Part shown: piece after piece, positions 54,115 to 63,556 of the stretch
How positions within the stretch are numbered: the first letter of the stretch is position 1
Layout of the letters: every line of letters begins with the position of its first letter
Assembly: GCA_905116865.2 (NCBI GenBank)
Contig: CAJHNH020007935.1
Location: 212,501 to 276,500, forward strand
DNA: 64,000 nucleotides
Direction of reading: 5' to 3'
Source: Candidula unifasciata
Taxonomy: Eukaryota; Mollusca; Gastropoda; Stylommatophora; Geomitridae
Made by a program: the position numbers and the translations under genes
The notes under the pieces: model-generated
Told to the model about the DNA's origin: nothing
What the model saw: the letters and a program-made list of their open reading frames with translations, nothing else
Databases searched by the model: none

Positions 54115-54750
54115 TATACGTCCTGTTATAATTAGTAGACTACTACAACATATAATTATACTGTTATTTAATAATTAGTAAACAAGCACAATCAGTATGA
54201 AATTGATAGGTGCAATATTTTTTTCACCCAGAGTAGTTTTCTTAACAGTATTTCTAGCACTACTAAATATGTATCCTCAAGGTACAAACAGCACAAACAA
54301 ATTTGTCCAGTTTCATCTTGTTGGATGAAATCAATTCCTTATCATTGCGAATTTTTTGGTAACAAATAGGCATAGGAAGTGTATGAACTACCAGAAGTTT
54401 CCGCAAGAGTTTACGGCCAGTTTTCGCGAAGCAAAGCAAAAGCCAGTTTTCAAAAATTAACACAGACCGTACAACTGCAAATATGCATAAGAAGTCGATG
54501 AGCAACCGGAAGTTTCCGCAAGAGTTTACAGCCAGTGTTCACGAAGCAAAGCAAAAGCCAGTTTACAAAAATTAACACAGACCGTACAACTGAAAATATG
54601 CAAAAGAAGTGGATGAACTACCAGAAGTTTCCGCAAGAGTTTACCCAGTGTTCGTGAAGCATAAGTCAAATGGTTATGGATTAATATTATTAGTGTACTG
54701 CTACAACATATAATTATACTGTTAGTCAACAATTAGTAAAGAGGCAAAGA
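54115..54750. repeat. Tandem 115-bp repeat inside a larger duplication
   Basis: GAAGTTTCCGCAAGAG recurs at 54394, 54509 and 54624, exactly 115 bp apart, within units containing GAAGCAAAGCAAAAGCCAGT. The outer flanks also repeat: CTACAACATATAATTATACT at 54144 and about 54700. The core (CCAGAAGTTTCCGCAAGAGT then TTAC.GCCAGT) is the 3' end of family F. Confidence 0.85.
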
Positions 54751-55274
54751 GTGACTTGCTGTGAGAGGTTAGTTAGTAAATTAAATATTATTTTCATCCA
54801 CTTACCTAGAGCTCCGAAATATCTTGACACAATGTATCCACATTGTGGTTGCACCATTTATGCACAGTCAATATGAAAGCAATAGTTTTCTTCAAACACA
54901 AGATAGTTTGCACCTGACAACTGTCGATATTCTCCAGATATGGCTTCTAAATTACCTGTTTGTATTATCCCTAAAAGTAAGATTTCTACATTTAAAGTAG
55001 AAAAGTAATAAACAGCCAGTTCCCAAAAATCCGAACTACTGACTAGAAACAGTGACACTGGCACACACATCACAACACGACTGTCTCCCGTGAATTACAA
55101 TTAAAATTGATGTAATCCAACAGTTTATATGTCCACTTTACAATATCCGCTTGTCGATTTGTAATACAAATACAATTAAAACACAGAAGTTTTTAAGCAT
55201 ATTATAATGTCACAAAATGCAACATGGAAACGCTTGCAGTAACCTTTTTTCGAGGGGACTTAGCCAAAATGTGC

Positions 55275-55735
55275 CGTGATTCAGTTGTTATGACCAATAT
55301 ACAGCTGGACGTGATAGAACCTTGCGGTTAAACGGGGTTTATGGGACTCGTGCATGTGGGATTTCTTTTCTGAAGTGTAAGTAAAGTAAAAGTAAAGGTC
55401 CCTTTTCTACGCCTTTAGGCGTATAGGGCGTATAGGGCTTGAGCTATATTTCTATAGACCAATCGGCACAACATGGGTGATTTGGTGAGCATCACACCGG
55501 CCGCCTTTACCTCCCGGGACTGCACCCGGTACCCACTCAGGCTGGGTCGACCTGGGAGTCAAGGTCATTTTTGAAAAAAGTCCGGCTCCACCAGGGAGCG
55601 AACCCACGACCTTCCGATCCGAACGCGACCATCTAGACTCTACGCCATGGCGACTACCTTTATGAAGTGTCACCTGGTGTTAATTGCTGGCTGTGCTGTC
55701 CTGGCAGGGTTAAACGTCACTCAGTGAGTACACAA
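55275..55735 (+). repeat. SINE-A copy split by SINE-B
   Basis: Left part 55275-55370 (GCGGTTAAACGGGGTTTATG) and right part 55671-55735 (CACCTGGTGTTAATTGCTGG, CTGTCCTGGCAGGGTTAAAC) make one diverged SINE-A when 55371-55662 is removed. Confidence 0.75.
55379..55662 (-). repeat. SINE-B, full length, nested in SINE-A
   Basis: Flanked by TGAAGTGT at 55371-55378 and 55663-55670. It runs from the 3' GTAAAGGTCCCTTTTCTACG through CACACCGGCCGCCTTTACCT and AGGGAGCGAACCCACG (B-box) to TCTACGCCATGGCGACT (A-box and 5' end). Confidence 0.9.
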
Positions 55736-55802
55736 AATGCATCTTTCAGCAGTTTTGCAACAGTATTTACTTTGCAGCTATTCAATTTTTTTTTTCAATT
55801 AG

Positions 55803-55854
55803 ACACAGGAAGTCTAGACATGAAAGGAAGTCGAGTAGAAAATAACTCAACCAG
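55803..55854 (+). other. Candidate small coding exon (52 nt)
   Basis: A strong acceptor (TTTTTTTTTCAATTAG) and donor CCAG|GTGAGG bound a stretch open in one frame only, encoding TGSLDMKGSRVENNST. Phase 1 in, 2 out, so it does not join the downstream signal-peptide gene directly. No partner exon found. Confidence 0.3.
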
Positions 55855-56244
55855 GTGAGGTCATTTTATAGTTTCAGACATCCCGGAGTAATAGACATGT
55901 TGTACTTTGTAAATACGTTGTAAGTGATTGCTTAATACTTTATCTAAGTACTTCTACTTTCGAGTGTTTGCATTATTTATTATTTATCGCATACAATTTT
56001 TTTCTCTTCGAACTATACTATATGCTTTGGAGCCACTAAAGCAAGGATGGCTGCGGTCAAGCTTCTAGTGGAAAGTTGGGGTTTAAACTCCTCCCCCTCG
56101 CTTCCCAGCGGGAAAATGAAGGGGACAACAAAAGGGGGGAAAGGCGAAATCTGGTTCCATGAGCCAGCTACTAGATGAGACCATGATGGGACATTGTGAG
56201 CTGTAGATTTCATGGGAAATGCTTATTGTGTGTGCTCCCAAAGA

Positions 56245-56500
56245 TTTGTTATCACCGCATGGGTTCCACCATTGGGACAAGATGGGGGTGGGGGTGGGGA
56301 CAAATAGATACATTGCCTCCATAACAAGCATGTTGTTAAGGTCAAATAATTAGAGGTGTGTATTTTGAAGTCAGAGCGCATCTGCCCGAAAGACGAGAAA
56401 CCGGTAAACTGCATTCTTTAGCTAGATTTGTGAAACGGATGTGCAGGCAAAATTCAATTTCTGGAAGAAGACTAAACTTCATAAGTTGACGAAACTCGTT
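56245..56500 (+). repeat. Family F copy, diverged
   Basis: GCATGGGTTCCACCATTGGG, AAGCATGTTGTTAAGGTCAA, GAAGTCAGAGCGCATCTGCC and TGTGCAGGCAAAATTCAATT. Upstream 56150-56240 shares CATTGTGAGCTGTAGATTTC with 59620-59660, so the family may extend 5' by about 100 bp. Confidence 0.7.
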
Positions 56501-56517
56501 ATCGAGACTACTATTGT

Positions 56518-56722
56518 CGGTCCCCATGTGGGATAAAATTTTTCGTTATTTTAAGCCCCACCCTGCTGTTGTCAGGGGCCCTGAATATAGCCGGGCCATA
56601 AATATAGCCTAACGGCTGAAAGGGGTTTCTGGGACCTCTCCACGAGTGATCCTCATCCGCATGGTGACACTTTGTTTTACCTGGTGTTTATGACTTGTGT
56701 GATGTCCTGGTGGGGTACAACA
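56518..56722 (+). repeat. SINE-A copy
   Basis: CATGTGGGATAAAATTTTTC, CCCACCCTGCTGTTGTCAGG, GGTTTCTGGGACCTCTCCAC and TGTCCTGGTGGGGTACAACA, then GAGAGAGAGA. Confidence 0.85.
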
Positions 56723-56734
56723 AGAGAGAGAGAG

Positions 56735-56935
56735 ACAAGTGGACGAACTTTCCCGCGAAGGTTATAGCTGGCGAACGCGGAGGAGGAGGAGGAGGAGGAG
56801 GAGAAGAAGAAGAAGAAGAAGAAGAAGAAGAAGAAGAAGAAGAAGAAGAAGAAGAAGAAGAAGAAGAAGAAGAAGAAGAAGAAGAAGAAGAAGAAGAAGA
56901 AGAAGAAGAAGAAGAAGAAGAAGAAGAAGAAACAA
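56735..56935. repeat. Family F 3' end followed by (GAA)n, about 155 bp
   Basis: GTGGACGAACTTTCCCGCGA and AGGTTATAGCTGGCGAACGC (56740-56778) match the last 40 bp of family F. Then (GGA)8 passes into uninterrupted (GAA)n to 56932. The array sits exactly where other family F copies carry short GAA tails. Confidence 0.85.
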
Positions 56936-57212
56936 CAGCAGACTCAGAAGCAGAAGCAAAAATACTTCCTCTTATCTATTATTGTGAGCTTCGATCTCCA
57001 GAGTAAACATGTTTACTTACTGTTTTTACCTTATTAGAACTCTCAGTTTATGCATGCTTTGTACTTGTTTATGTTCTTTTTTTTTTTCTTATTACAGTGT
57101 TATTAGTATTATTTTTTTAATTATTATTATTAAACGTCTTGTTCTGCCACAAAGGGACTACCATAACTTTCTGGGAAAAGCTAGAGCAAATGTATCAGCT
57201 GATAATGATTAG

Positions 57213-57220
57213 TGACGTCA
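57213..57220. promoter_or_regulatory. Consensus CRE (TGACGTCA)
   Basis: The perfect palindromic CREB/ATF site lies 96 bp upstream of the ATG at 57316. A palindromic GGCAGCTGCC (E-box CAGCTG) follows at 57231-57240. CRE sites near start sites are common in signal-responsive animal promoters. No TATA box identified. Confidence 0.5.
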
Positions 57221-57315
57221 CACTACAATAGGCAGCTGCCAGACACAGACGACCAGCCAGCCTACACCCCTCCAGACTTGGTTTATTCCATGCGCCAACT
57301 CCATCATCTATAAAT

Positions 57316-57439
57316 ATGTATTCACAACAACATTTATATAAAGCTATAAACAATTTTCTGAATGGACATTTGTCATTAAAAAACAGAAGCAGTCCAATAC
57401 TTGTGTTTATATGGATCTTGTGTTTGATTTCGGCCAAAG
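57316..57439 (+). CDS. Host gene 2, exon 1: signal peptide
   Basis: The first in-frame ATG after a stop at 57229. 41 codons plus one base: MYSQQHLYKAINNFLNGHLS, then a basic KNRSSP, a hydrophobic core ILVFIWILCLISA and a small-residue cleavage site before Lys. It ends at AAAG|GTAAGT, an ideal donor, in phase 1. This is the pattern of the first exon of a secreted or membrane protein; the n-region is long, so a type II anchor is possible. The next two exons found also start in phase 1. Confidence 0.7.
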
Positions 57440-58320
57440 GTAAGTAATGGTAATTTAATATTGTTTTTACAGACCCAATAATGTTTTTATTTTTTTATTA
57501 CTATGCTTATTTACGACTTTTGCGGTTTGGGGTCTTTGAGCCTGTGGATTTAAACCCGCATGGCTAGTGCTGTCGCCACGGACTGTACATGTTAGGATTT
57601 TTTTTTTGGGGGGGGGGGAAGAGGGGGGGGGGGGCTTCAAATAAAAACAAACCTACGACACTTACTGAGGATTCTAATATGGGTCTCCAGTATAAGAATC
57701 AAGCGTTCTTAACCGTTCAATAGACGCAGTAACCGACATAATTTGACGTGACGTAACGTGACCTGACGTGACCGCATAGTTTCAAAAGTTTTCATAGGAA
57801 TAAATTATAAGTAATGTATTATTTTCATTAATTATTTCTTTAGATATTCACGACCTCAATTTTCGTATATCTGCTAGTTTCCTTTGATGTTTGACCTATT
57901 TTATTTTACTTTATTCCTGTGTACAAATTTGCCGCATTTTCATTAGTACTCTCGAAGGACCCTTTTCAAGCCATTGTGACATTTGCCAGATAGTGCTACA
58001 GTGGCATGTTATCACAGTCTCTGTTAACATATCCATAACCGATGCCATATAACATGCAATGTCCACACCATAACATTGAATGCCGCACCAACTTACGTGT
58101 ATATAGTCGCCTCATAACTCCACATCTAATTTTCATAAACTCGATTTCCGCCGGAGCTATGGAGTTCGTACGCCTGTGTTGAGATCCTATGCAGCAACAT
58201 CAATGAGGTACAAAATGAGGCGAGGGCAGGATGGTAAAAAGCGACGCAATAGACATGCTAGTAGGGTGATCAAAGGTCCTATTGACACCTGGGGGGTCCC
58301 CTTTTTAGGTGTGCCCCCAT
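57440..58320. other. Intron 1 of host gene 2, left part
   Basis: Contains a G-rich tract (57608-57630) and repeated TGACGTGAC-type words at 57748-57775, which look like half-CRE repeats. No exon with phase-1 borders was found. Confidence 0.4.
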
Positions 58321-58327
58321 CGCCCCA

Positions 58328-58650
58328 TCGGTCTTCTTCTTCTTCAGCCTTTCTAGTCCCCAATGGAGCATAGGCCCTCAACCAACTCACGCCAAGTCGT
58401 TCTAACTTTTGCTATTGCACACAGCTCTCCCTATGTCCTCCCTAATTTTCTAACTTCATTCTCCAGCTCCCTTCCCCGTATGTTTTTTGGCCTTCTAGTT
58501 ATATTGTTCTCCGGTTTCATCTATGTGTCTCCTATCCAACGCCAGCGTCTTTTCTTCACCTCTCGGTCTACTGGAGCTTGCTTAGTTCTCCCCCAAAGCT
58601 ATACATTCGTGATTCTATCATACCCTTTAATCCCCTCTATTCTGCCTTAG
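58328..58650 (-). mobile_element. RTE-like LINE 3' tail, GAA end
   Basis: Sister of 26320-26660: on the minus strand AAAAGACGCTGGCGTTGGAT, then CGGAGAACAATATAACTAG, ending GACTAGAAAGGCTGAAGAAG. Decayed by indels. Confidence 0.78.
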
Positions 58651-58855
58651 TCGTCCCATTGGTACTCTTAAAAAAAAAGTCAGTTGGTACTGTTCTACCA
58701 ACATTTTTTTTTACCTCGAAAACAGAACACATGCTAATAATTATATCTGGAGACCTTATAACATCAAACAGTTTTAGCTACGTGTTGTTATAATAAAAGT
58801 ATCAATAATATTAATAATAATTGCTGAAAAATTATTCCTGGGGGGGGGTTGATCT

Positions 58856-59093
58856 AGTTAGAAACGAGTAGCAGGTAATGACCTGGGATGTAAAGTGACG
58901 GACGGGTATTGTATTTGTAATTTACCCCCAACGGAAATACCGAAAGTCTTGGGAAAATCCAATATTCTAGAGGTGTTGCTGTTTGGGGTTAGGGGATTTC
59001 CTTTGTTTGGGGTGAATTAAAAAAAAATAACCGTCTGTCACCTTTACATCGCAGGCTATTACCTGCTCCCCATTTTAGACTACATTAGCCCGT
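58856..59093. mobile_element. Foldback/MITE element K, copy 1 (about 238 bp)
   Basis: Left arm: TAGTTAGAAACGAGTAGCAGG, GATGTAAAGTGACGGACGGG and TTTGTAATTTACCCCCAAC. The right arm, read in reverse complement, gives TAGTCTAAAATGGGGAGCAG, GATGTAAAGGTGACAGACGG and TTTAATTCACCCCAAAC. Arms of about 90-100 bp pair around a short centre, so the element is almost entirely an inverted repeat. The inner 45 bp of each arm is shared with 17401-17565. No clear flanking duplication. Confidence 0.8.
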
Positions 59094-59095
59094 TG

Positions 59096-59150
59096 AGCTT
59101 CTTCTTTTTCTTCTTCGTCGCGTTCACCGCCTGTAAACTCCGGGGATATT
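59096..59150 (-). repeat. Family F 3' end, reverse
   Basis: CTTCTTCTTTTTCTTCTTCG then CGTTCACCGCCTGTAAACTC is the reverse complement of the family F terminus and its GAA tail. Confidence 0.65.
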
Positions 59151-59579
59151 AACCACATAACCCACAGAGTGTCCATTGGTCTATACAAATGTTTATCTAG
59201 TACGCCAAATGTACGCTGAGGTACCGCTGCCACAACACACAGAATCGCTTGTCACACAAGTTTTGAGAACTCTGACATTACTGCGGCAGATTTCACAGCT
59301 GGTACAGACCAGCATGTACTAACAAAAAACACACATACAACCGCTATATGCTGTACATGCATCTCGCAACAATGACAATAAGAACCTGCTCTCTAGCTGT
59401 CCCAGATATAACAGAACTTTCTCGGCATAGATGTCTATGTGAAACATTAGACCACGATAAGCAAGCCGACAAGATTAAAGCGTAGATGTGAGCCGCTGAA
59501 AACAACAACTTTGTATCAGATGTTCTAGTTTAACCAGCATCTTTTTTGTTTTGTTTTTTGCCTGGCATTTTCGTTGTTG

Positions 59580-59855
59580 ATTATTACAGGATCAACCACG
59601 AGCTAGGTACTAAGCTGAGTGCATGATAGTACATTGTGAGCCATGAATTTCATGGGCATGTTTATTGTCTGTGCTCCTGGAGATTTATTCCTGAGAGGCA
59701 TAGAACCAACAGTCTGCGTACAAATAAGTCAGATGTGTAAAAAGGATGTGCACGCAAAACTCAGGTTCTGGTGCAGGACGAAATTCCAGAACTGGACGAA
59801 TAATCAGAACTTTCCGCTAGAGTGAACAGCATGCGAACGTCAACGAGAAGACGCA
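59580..59855 (+). repeat. Family F copy, diverged, with 5' extension
   Basis: TACATTGTGAGCCATGAATT, CTGAGAGGCATAGAACCAAC, GGATGTGCACGCAAAACTCA and CAGAACTTTCCGCTAGAGTG. Confidence 0.7.
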
Positions 59856-60034
59856 CACCAATCAGCATTGGTTTACCAGTTTGTTAGACAATTTTACTTT
59901 TAAGAAGTATAAACAACTGCCACCCAGCGGCAGACGATCATGAATGTGTCGAATCGGTAATAGAACTAATATTATGGATTTATAAAACTGAGCTTATAAC
60001 CACAAGGGGGCCGCCATATTGTAGCAGCACCCAG

Positions 60035-60250
60035 CTCGTCTGTGGATCTGGTCATAGTTTCAAATCCAAACGAGGCTTGACTTGTTTTCAAAAATGGCCT
60101 TGACTTCTAGGTCGACACAGCCTTAATTAAATGGGAAGCGGATTGACCGCATCACCCACTGAGTGCCGACTGTTCTGTTAATATAGGTCTAGCTATATGT
60201 GCCCAGTATGCCCGAAGGCGTGGAAAAGGGTCCTCCATTTACTTATAGCC
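60035..60250 (+). repeat. SINE-B copy, head decayed
   Basis: GGCCTTGACTTCTAGGTCGA, GCATCACCCACTGAGTGCCG, ATATAGGTCTAGCTATATGT and CCCGAAGGCGTGGAAAAGGG; a B-box remnant is at about 60058. Confidence 0.75.
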
Positions 60251-60284
60251 TCTAAACCACAGATGTGGACAGTATCAATCACTT

Positions 60285-60545
60285 CTTCTTCTTAACTTCT
60301 TCTTCTAATAGTCCATGCCGTATGGCGTTGGTACTCATGTCTGCCCACAGTCTTCTGTCTCGTGTACTTTCAGTCAACTCTGACACAGATGATTCTCCCA
60401 TGCCATGATGTTAAACTGCCCAGCATCTGTTCTCTCGGTCTCCCTCTGCTTCTCCTCCCCTCCAAACTTTCCTAACGCCGCGATGTACTTCAGTTGTCTC
60501 ACTCTCACCACATGACCAAAGAATGAAGATTGTCTTACCACTAAC
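60285..60545 (-). mobile_element. RTE-like LINE 3' end, GAA tail; homologous to the 148-bp satellite
   Basis: On the minus strand the end of a pol-like frame passes CATCATGGCATGGGAGAATC, GACTGAAAGTACACGAGACA and CATACGGCATGGACTATTAG, then AAGAAGAAGTTAAGAAG. From CAGTTTAACATCATGG to GGCATGGACTAT it aligns over about 112 bp to the satellite monomer at 39258-40358. The sharing includes an exact 24-base block starting TGACTGAAAGTACACGAGAC (reverse complement of plus-strand 60350-60375). Confidence 0.8.
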
Positions 60546-60594
60546 CACTTACCAGTTCACTAATACAACTTTGTCATCATATCGGTGTCTCTAG

Positions 60595-60732
60595 TTGCTG
60601 CGGCTCCGTGCACAGGAACAAGTGGAGATAACTGTTTGTCGGACTGCAGTAGCTCCTGTACGACAGTCGCTTGTCAAAACGGAACTAAGGAATGTAAGAA
60701 TAGCACAACGGAGGAACAAGTTCTCGGTACAG
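60595..60732 (+). CDS. Host gene 2, exon 2: Cys/Ser/Thr-rich domain
   Basis: Acceptor GGTGTCTCTAG and donor GTACAG|GTAATT; 138 nt, phase 1-1. Encodes five clustered cysteines (NCLSDCSSSCTTVACQNGT, then KEC) followed by KNSTTEEQVLGT, with potential N-glycosylation sites (NGT, NST). The end, CxNxxxECKNxTT, recurs in exon 3 with identical spacing. Other frames are also open, but this frame alone fits phase 1 and the exon-3 likeness. Family unknown. Confidence 0.65.
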
Positions 60733-60939
60733 GTAATTACATGTCACAGTGAAATCCAATTACTGTGTGGCCCCTGGGTCGAGCAGCCAGAATACAAATG
60801 GTTAGCAGATCATTTTATGTGACACTAAGAACCTGACTGACTAAATAACCTATCTGGTGTTAGAGGAATGGAAATATACAGGGCCACTATGGTTGCCATA
60901 ATTTTAAACTGTTTTTTTTTTAAACTAAAAAAAAAAAGG

Positions 60940-61629
60940 ATTTAATACAGTGGTCTCCAATCTGGAGAGGAGGGGGGGGGGGGGTGGGGGGGGGGGTAGG
61001 AGCGCTAGAGGGCATCATGAAGTTCCAGGGGGGGGGGGGGGGGCCGTTAAGCAATGTTGGAAATGAGTACATTTGTACTGGTTAAAATATATTATAGTTA
61101 CATCATTTTTCTAGTTTAATTATAAATAGTATAATTTTTAGACTATTTGTAAAACAAAAAGACAAGGACTTTTTCGTTTTTATAAGCAGTTTGTACAAAC
61201 CTAATTAATATGATAACACGGACATTTAACTAAAGATTAAGAACACATTCCTTCTATTGTTTATAAAATTTGGTTATTTTGGGTGAGGGAGCGGGGGGGG
61301 GGGGGGATTTAACTGCCCTCACAGTTTTATCTCCAACCTCCCAGTTATGGCCCCTGGTACTCTACAGGGGGTATTTATTTCCCCAGTCGACACGTGTAGT
61401 CATTCAGCTGAGAAACAACTGACCCGGCTTCTTCGAGATACCAGCTAAGTGATTTTGTGTTTCTGTGTAGTATTGTTTCATTTGTATGTGCTAATGAAGG
61501 CTCAATAGCCGCAACGTTCACGTTTTGTATGTATTTATTATATTGTGAAGCTTGCTTATATACTTTTCGTTCGGTTTTATATCTTTTCTTGTACTAACCT
61601 TAAAAAGGTTGGAGACCACTGATTTAAAG
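60940..61629. mobile_element. hAT-type MITE, 674 bp, in intron 2 of host gene 2
   Basis: Ends at 60948 CAGTGGTCTCCAATCT and 61621 AGGTTGGAGACCACTG form 16-bp inverted repeats with one mismatch. Flanks ATTTAATA and ATTTAAAG agree at 6 of 8 positions, a decayed 8-bp duplication. CAGTGGT...CC ends are typical hAT MITE termini. The interior holds poly-G tracts at 60969-61000, 61028-61043 and 61292-61307. No transposase. Confidence 0.85.
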
Positions 61630-62680
61630 GTGTGGCTTCTTAAAATGTTCAGAAACGTTTCAAGGTTTAGTTCTTAGTACATTTCAATATAGACGCCATT
61701 TGTGGCTCTGGTGATGTCTAGTCAGTATTCAATCTCCTCTCACGTCTGCTGAATCGTGTTCAGAGTTACAGCTGCAGTTGCTGCAGTGACCGTCACTTTA
61801 ATGTGCTTGATGTTTTTATTTTATTTTTTTCAGCGCCGTTTGAAGCCTCGTGGTCACAGAAGGTAACCAGAAAATGTAAACTCCTCTGAGCATAGTCTTA
61901 GTCCTAGTTGAGGTTTCAACTCCACTGCAGTCCGATTACCCCACACTTGCTCCGCTCCAGTGCTAGTAAAAATCAAATGAAATGTCCCTCACTGTCCCAT
62001 TTGAAAAAAGGGTGAACAAACAATTAGTCCTGACACAGTAAAGAAAAAATGAGCACTCGATAAATGCATATAGCAGTTGCTAGAGGCGCCAAAGCCAACT
62101 GTCGCCACCAGAATGCAGTTTGATGGAAGTAATCGGTCACAGTAAGTTAGATATACTCATGTAAAATTATTAATTAAGGTGTTTAATCAGCCTATACGTA
62201 AACCGGCACCAGCCATATTGTATACCACTATTCAATTGCTGCACAAATAACAGGCATTTACCATGAAAAGTACAACTCACAGGGCTGCACCAAACACTAA
62301 ACTTAGTAGCCCAGGCAGCGAAACCGTAGACTACCGTCTCTATATGGAAACGGCATTAGCAAAGCTCTGTCGGAAGCAAAAACAACCTCGAAGTCAAACA
62401 TTCTGCCATAGCTACTCCTTAATTGACCGGAAGCGTTCTGGACTTATTTAGAGGCAACACGCATTCATCCATTACATACTTAATTTACATTTACACATTT
62501 AAGGACCAGGAACGGGTATAAGTACGTACACCGAGGTACCACTGTACTTTTAAAGATAATTTTTATAAAAAGTTTGAAGGGGCTTTTTACAAAATTATGG
62601 AGTAGGTGGGGGCAGTCCCAGATTCCGGGGCCCAATGGCACTAGGTTAGCACATGGTGTATCCTTCATGTCTGGGCGTCG
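61630..62680. other. Intron 2 of host gene 2, right part
   Basis: No repeat with a second copy in the window and no phase-1 exon found. A 62-codon frame at 62263-62451 has no motif. Confidence 0.35.
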
Positions 62681-62684
62681 TCCC

Positions 62685-62709
62685 CCTTGTAAGATGCAAT
62701 TTTACGTTT

Positions 62710-62740
<31 letters not shown>

Positions 62741-62925
62741 TGGGGTGGGGGGGGTGGGGGGGGGGGGAAAAGAAGCGCCACCCTGGCGGTTTCCGGGGGC
62801 CGCAATATAGTGTGACGGTTAAACGCGGTTTCTGGGACCTCTCCACAGGTGATCATCATCCACATGGTGGCACTTTGTGCCATCAGGTGTTTATCGCTCT
62901 GTGTGATGTTCTGGTGGGGTAACAG
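62685..62925 (+). repeat. SINE-A copy with a long internal poly-G
   Basis: TCGTCCCCCTTGTAAGATGC and TTTTACG, then T11 and a G-rich tract (62719-62767), then CGCCACCCTGGCGGTTTCCG, GGTTTCTGGGACCTCTCCAC and GATGTTCTGGTGGGGTAACA. The G-tract occupies the position of the normal GTTATTTTGATGCCC segment. Confidence 0.8.
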
Positions 62926-63046
62926 TTTACTTAATTGATGTCTAGGCGTATAGGGTTATTATATCTATAGTGACTATCATCGATATATTCAGGTTCGTTG
63001 CGTAGAGAGTAACATGTTTATATACAACAAATATTGTCAACAGTAT

Positions 63047-63250
63047 TGTCACTCTGTGGCTGAGTGGTCTCTATGTATAGCATCTGCCTCGAGTGCTAGA
63101 GGCCCGAGTTCAAACCCCAGTCAAGGCTAGGATTTTTTTACGTGGACTTCTACTAATTTCCCCTGGTCCCTGGGAAGACCGGATGCGCGTGTGTTTTGTT
63201 GCACACGTAAAAAATCTCTTTGCAGTTCAAAATCGACAACAACAAAAAGT
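63047..63250 (+). repeat. tRNA-derived SINE-D
   Basis: A-box TGGCTGAGTGG at 63057 and B-box GAGTTCAAACCCC at 63106, 49 bp apart, within a tRNA-like head. A body with TGCGCGTGTGTTTTGTTGCA follows. Single copy in the window. Confidence 0.65.
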
Positions 63251-63299
63251 AGCCTAACAGCGCTGACCGGGAAAAATTTAGAGTTAAAAATCTACCCAA

Positions 63300-63440
63300 A
63301 GTATTTCAGGATCCTCGCCGGTGCAACGGAGTTCATGCACTGCGCTGAGATTCTTCAGACTCAGGTTTGGGTTAGAAGTAGAACGGAGCACTTAGGGGTT
63401 ACACCCGTGTGCTATGATATTGATCCGTTGAATAAACGAA
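63300..63440 (+). repeat. Family H LINE-like 3' fragment
   Basis: GTATTTCAGGATCCTCGCCG, then AGAACGGAGCACTTAGGGGT and GTGTGCTATGATATTGATCC. Homologous to 24935-25025; ends 18 bp before exon 3 of host gene 2. Confidence 0.6.
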
Positions 63441-63457
63441 CAAACCATCTTCAACAG

Positions 63458-63556
63458 ATAATGAGGAATATGTACCACCAGGACCAGAGCCGATCTGTGA
63501 GAACACAAACGAAGAATGTAAGAATACCACCACTGATGCAGCGATTCCAAACACAG
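63458..63556 (+). CDS. Host gene 2, exon 3: related Cys/Asn/Thr module
   Basis: Acceptor CCATCTTCAACAG and donor AACACAG|GTAAAT; 99 nt, phase 1-1. Encodes NEEYVPPGPEPICENTNEEC then KNTTTDAAIPNT. From the first Cys to the donor it aligns without gaps to the end of exon 2 (Cys-x-Asn, Glu-Cys-Lys-Asn, Thr-Thr, final Thr before the split codon). It implies exon duplication in a secreted protein. The gene continues beyond the window. The intron after it begins with LINE sequence. Confidence 0.62.

Noticed and set aside
61834..61862. Micro-exon with a strong acceptor (TTTTTTTCAG) and donor AGAAG|GTAACC
   Set aside because: At 29 nt, phase 1 in and 0 out, it cannot sit between the phase 1-1 exons of host gene 2 without breaking the frame.
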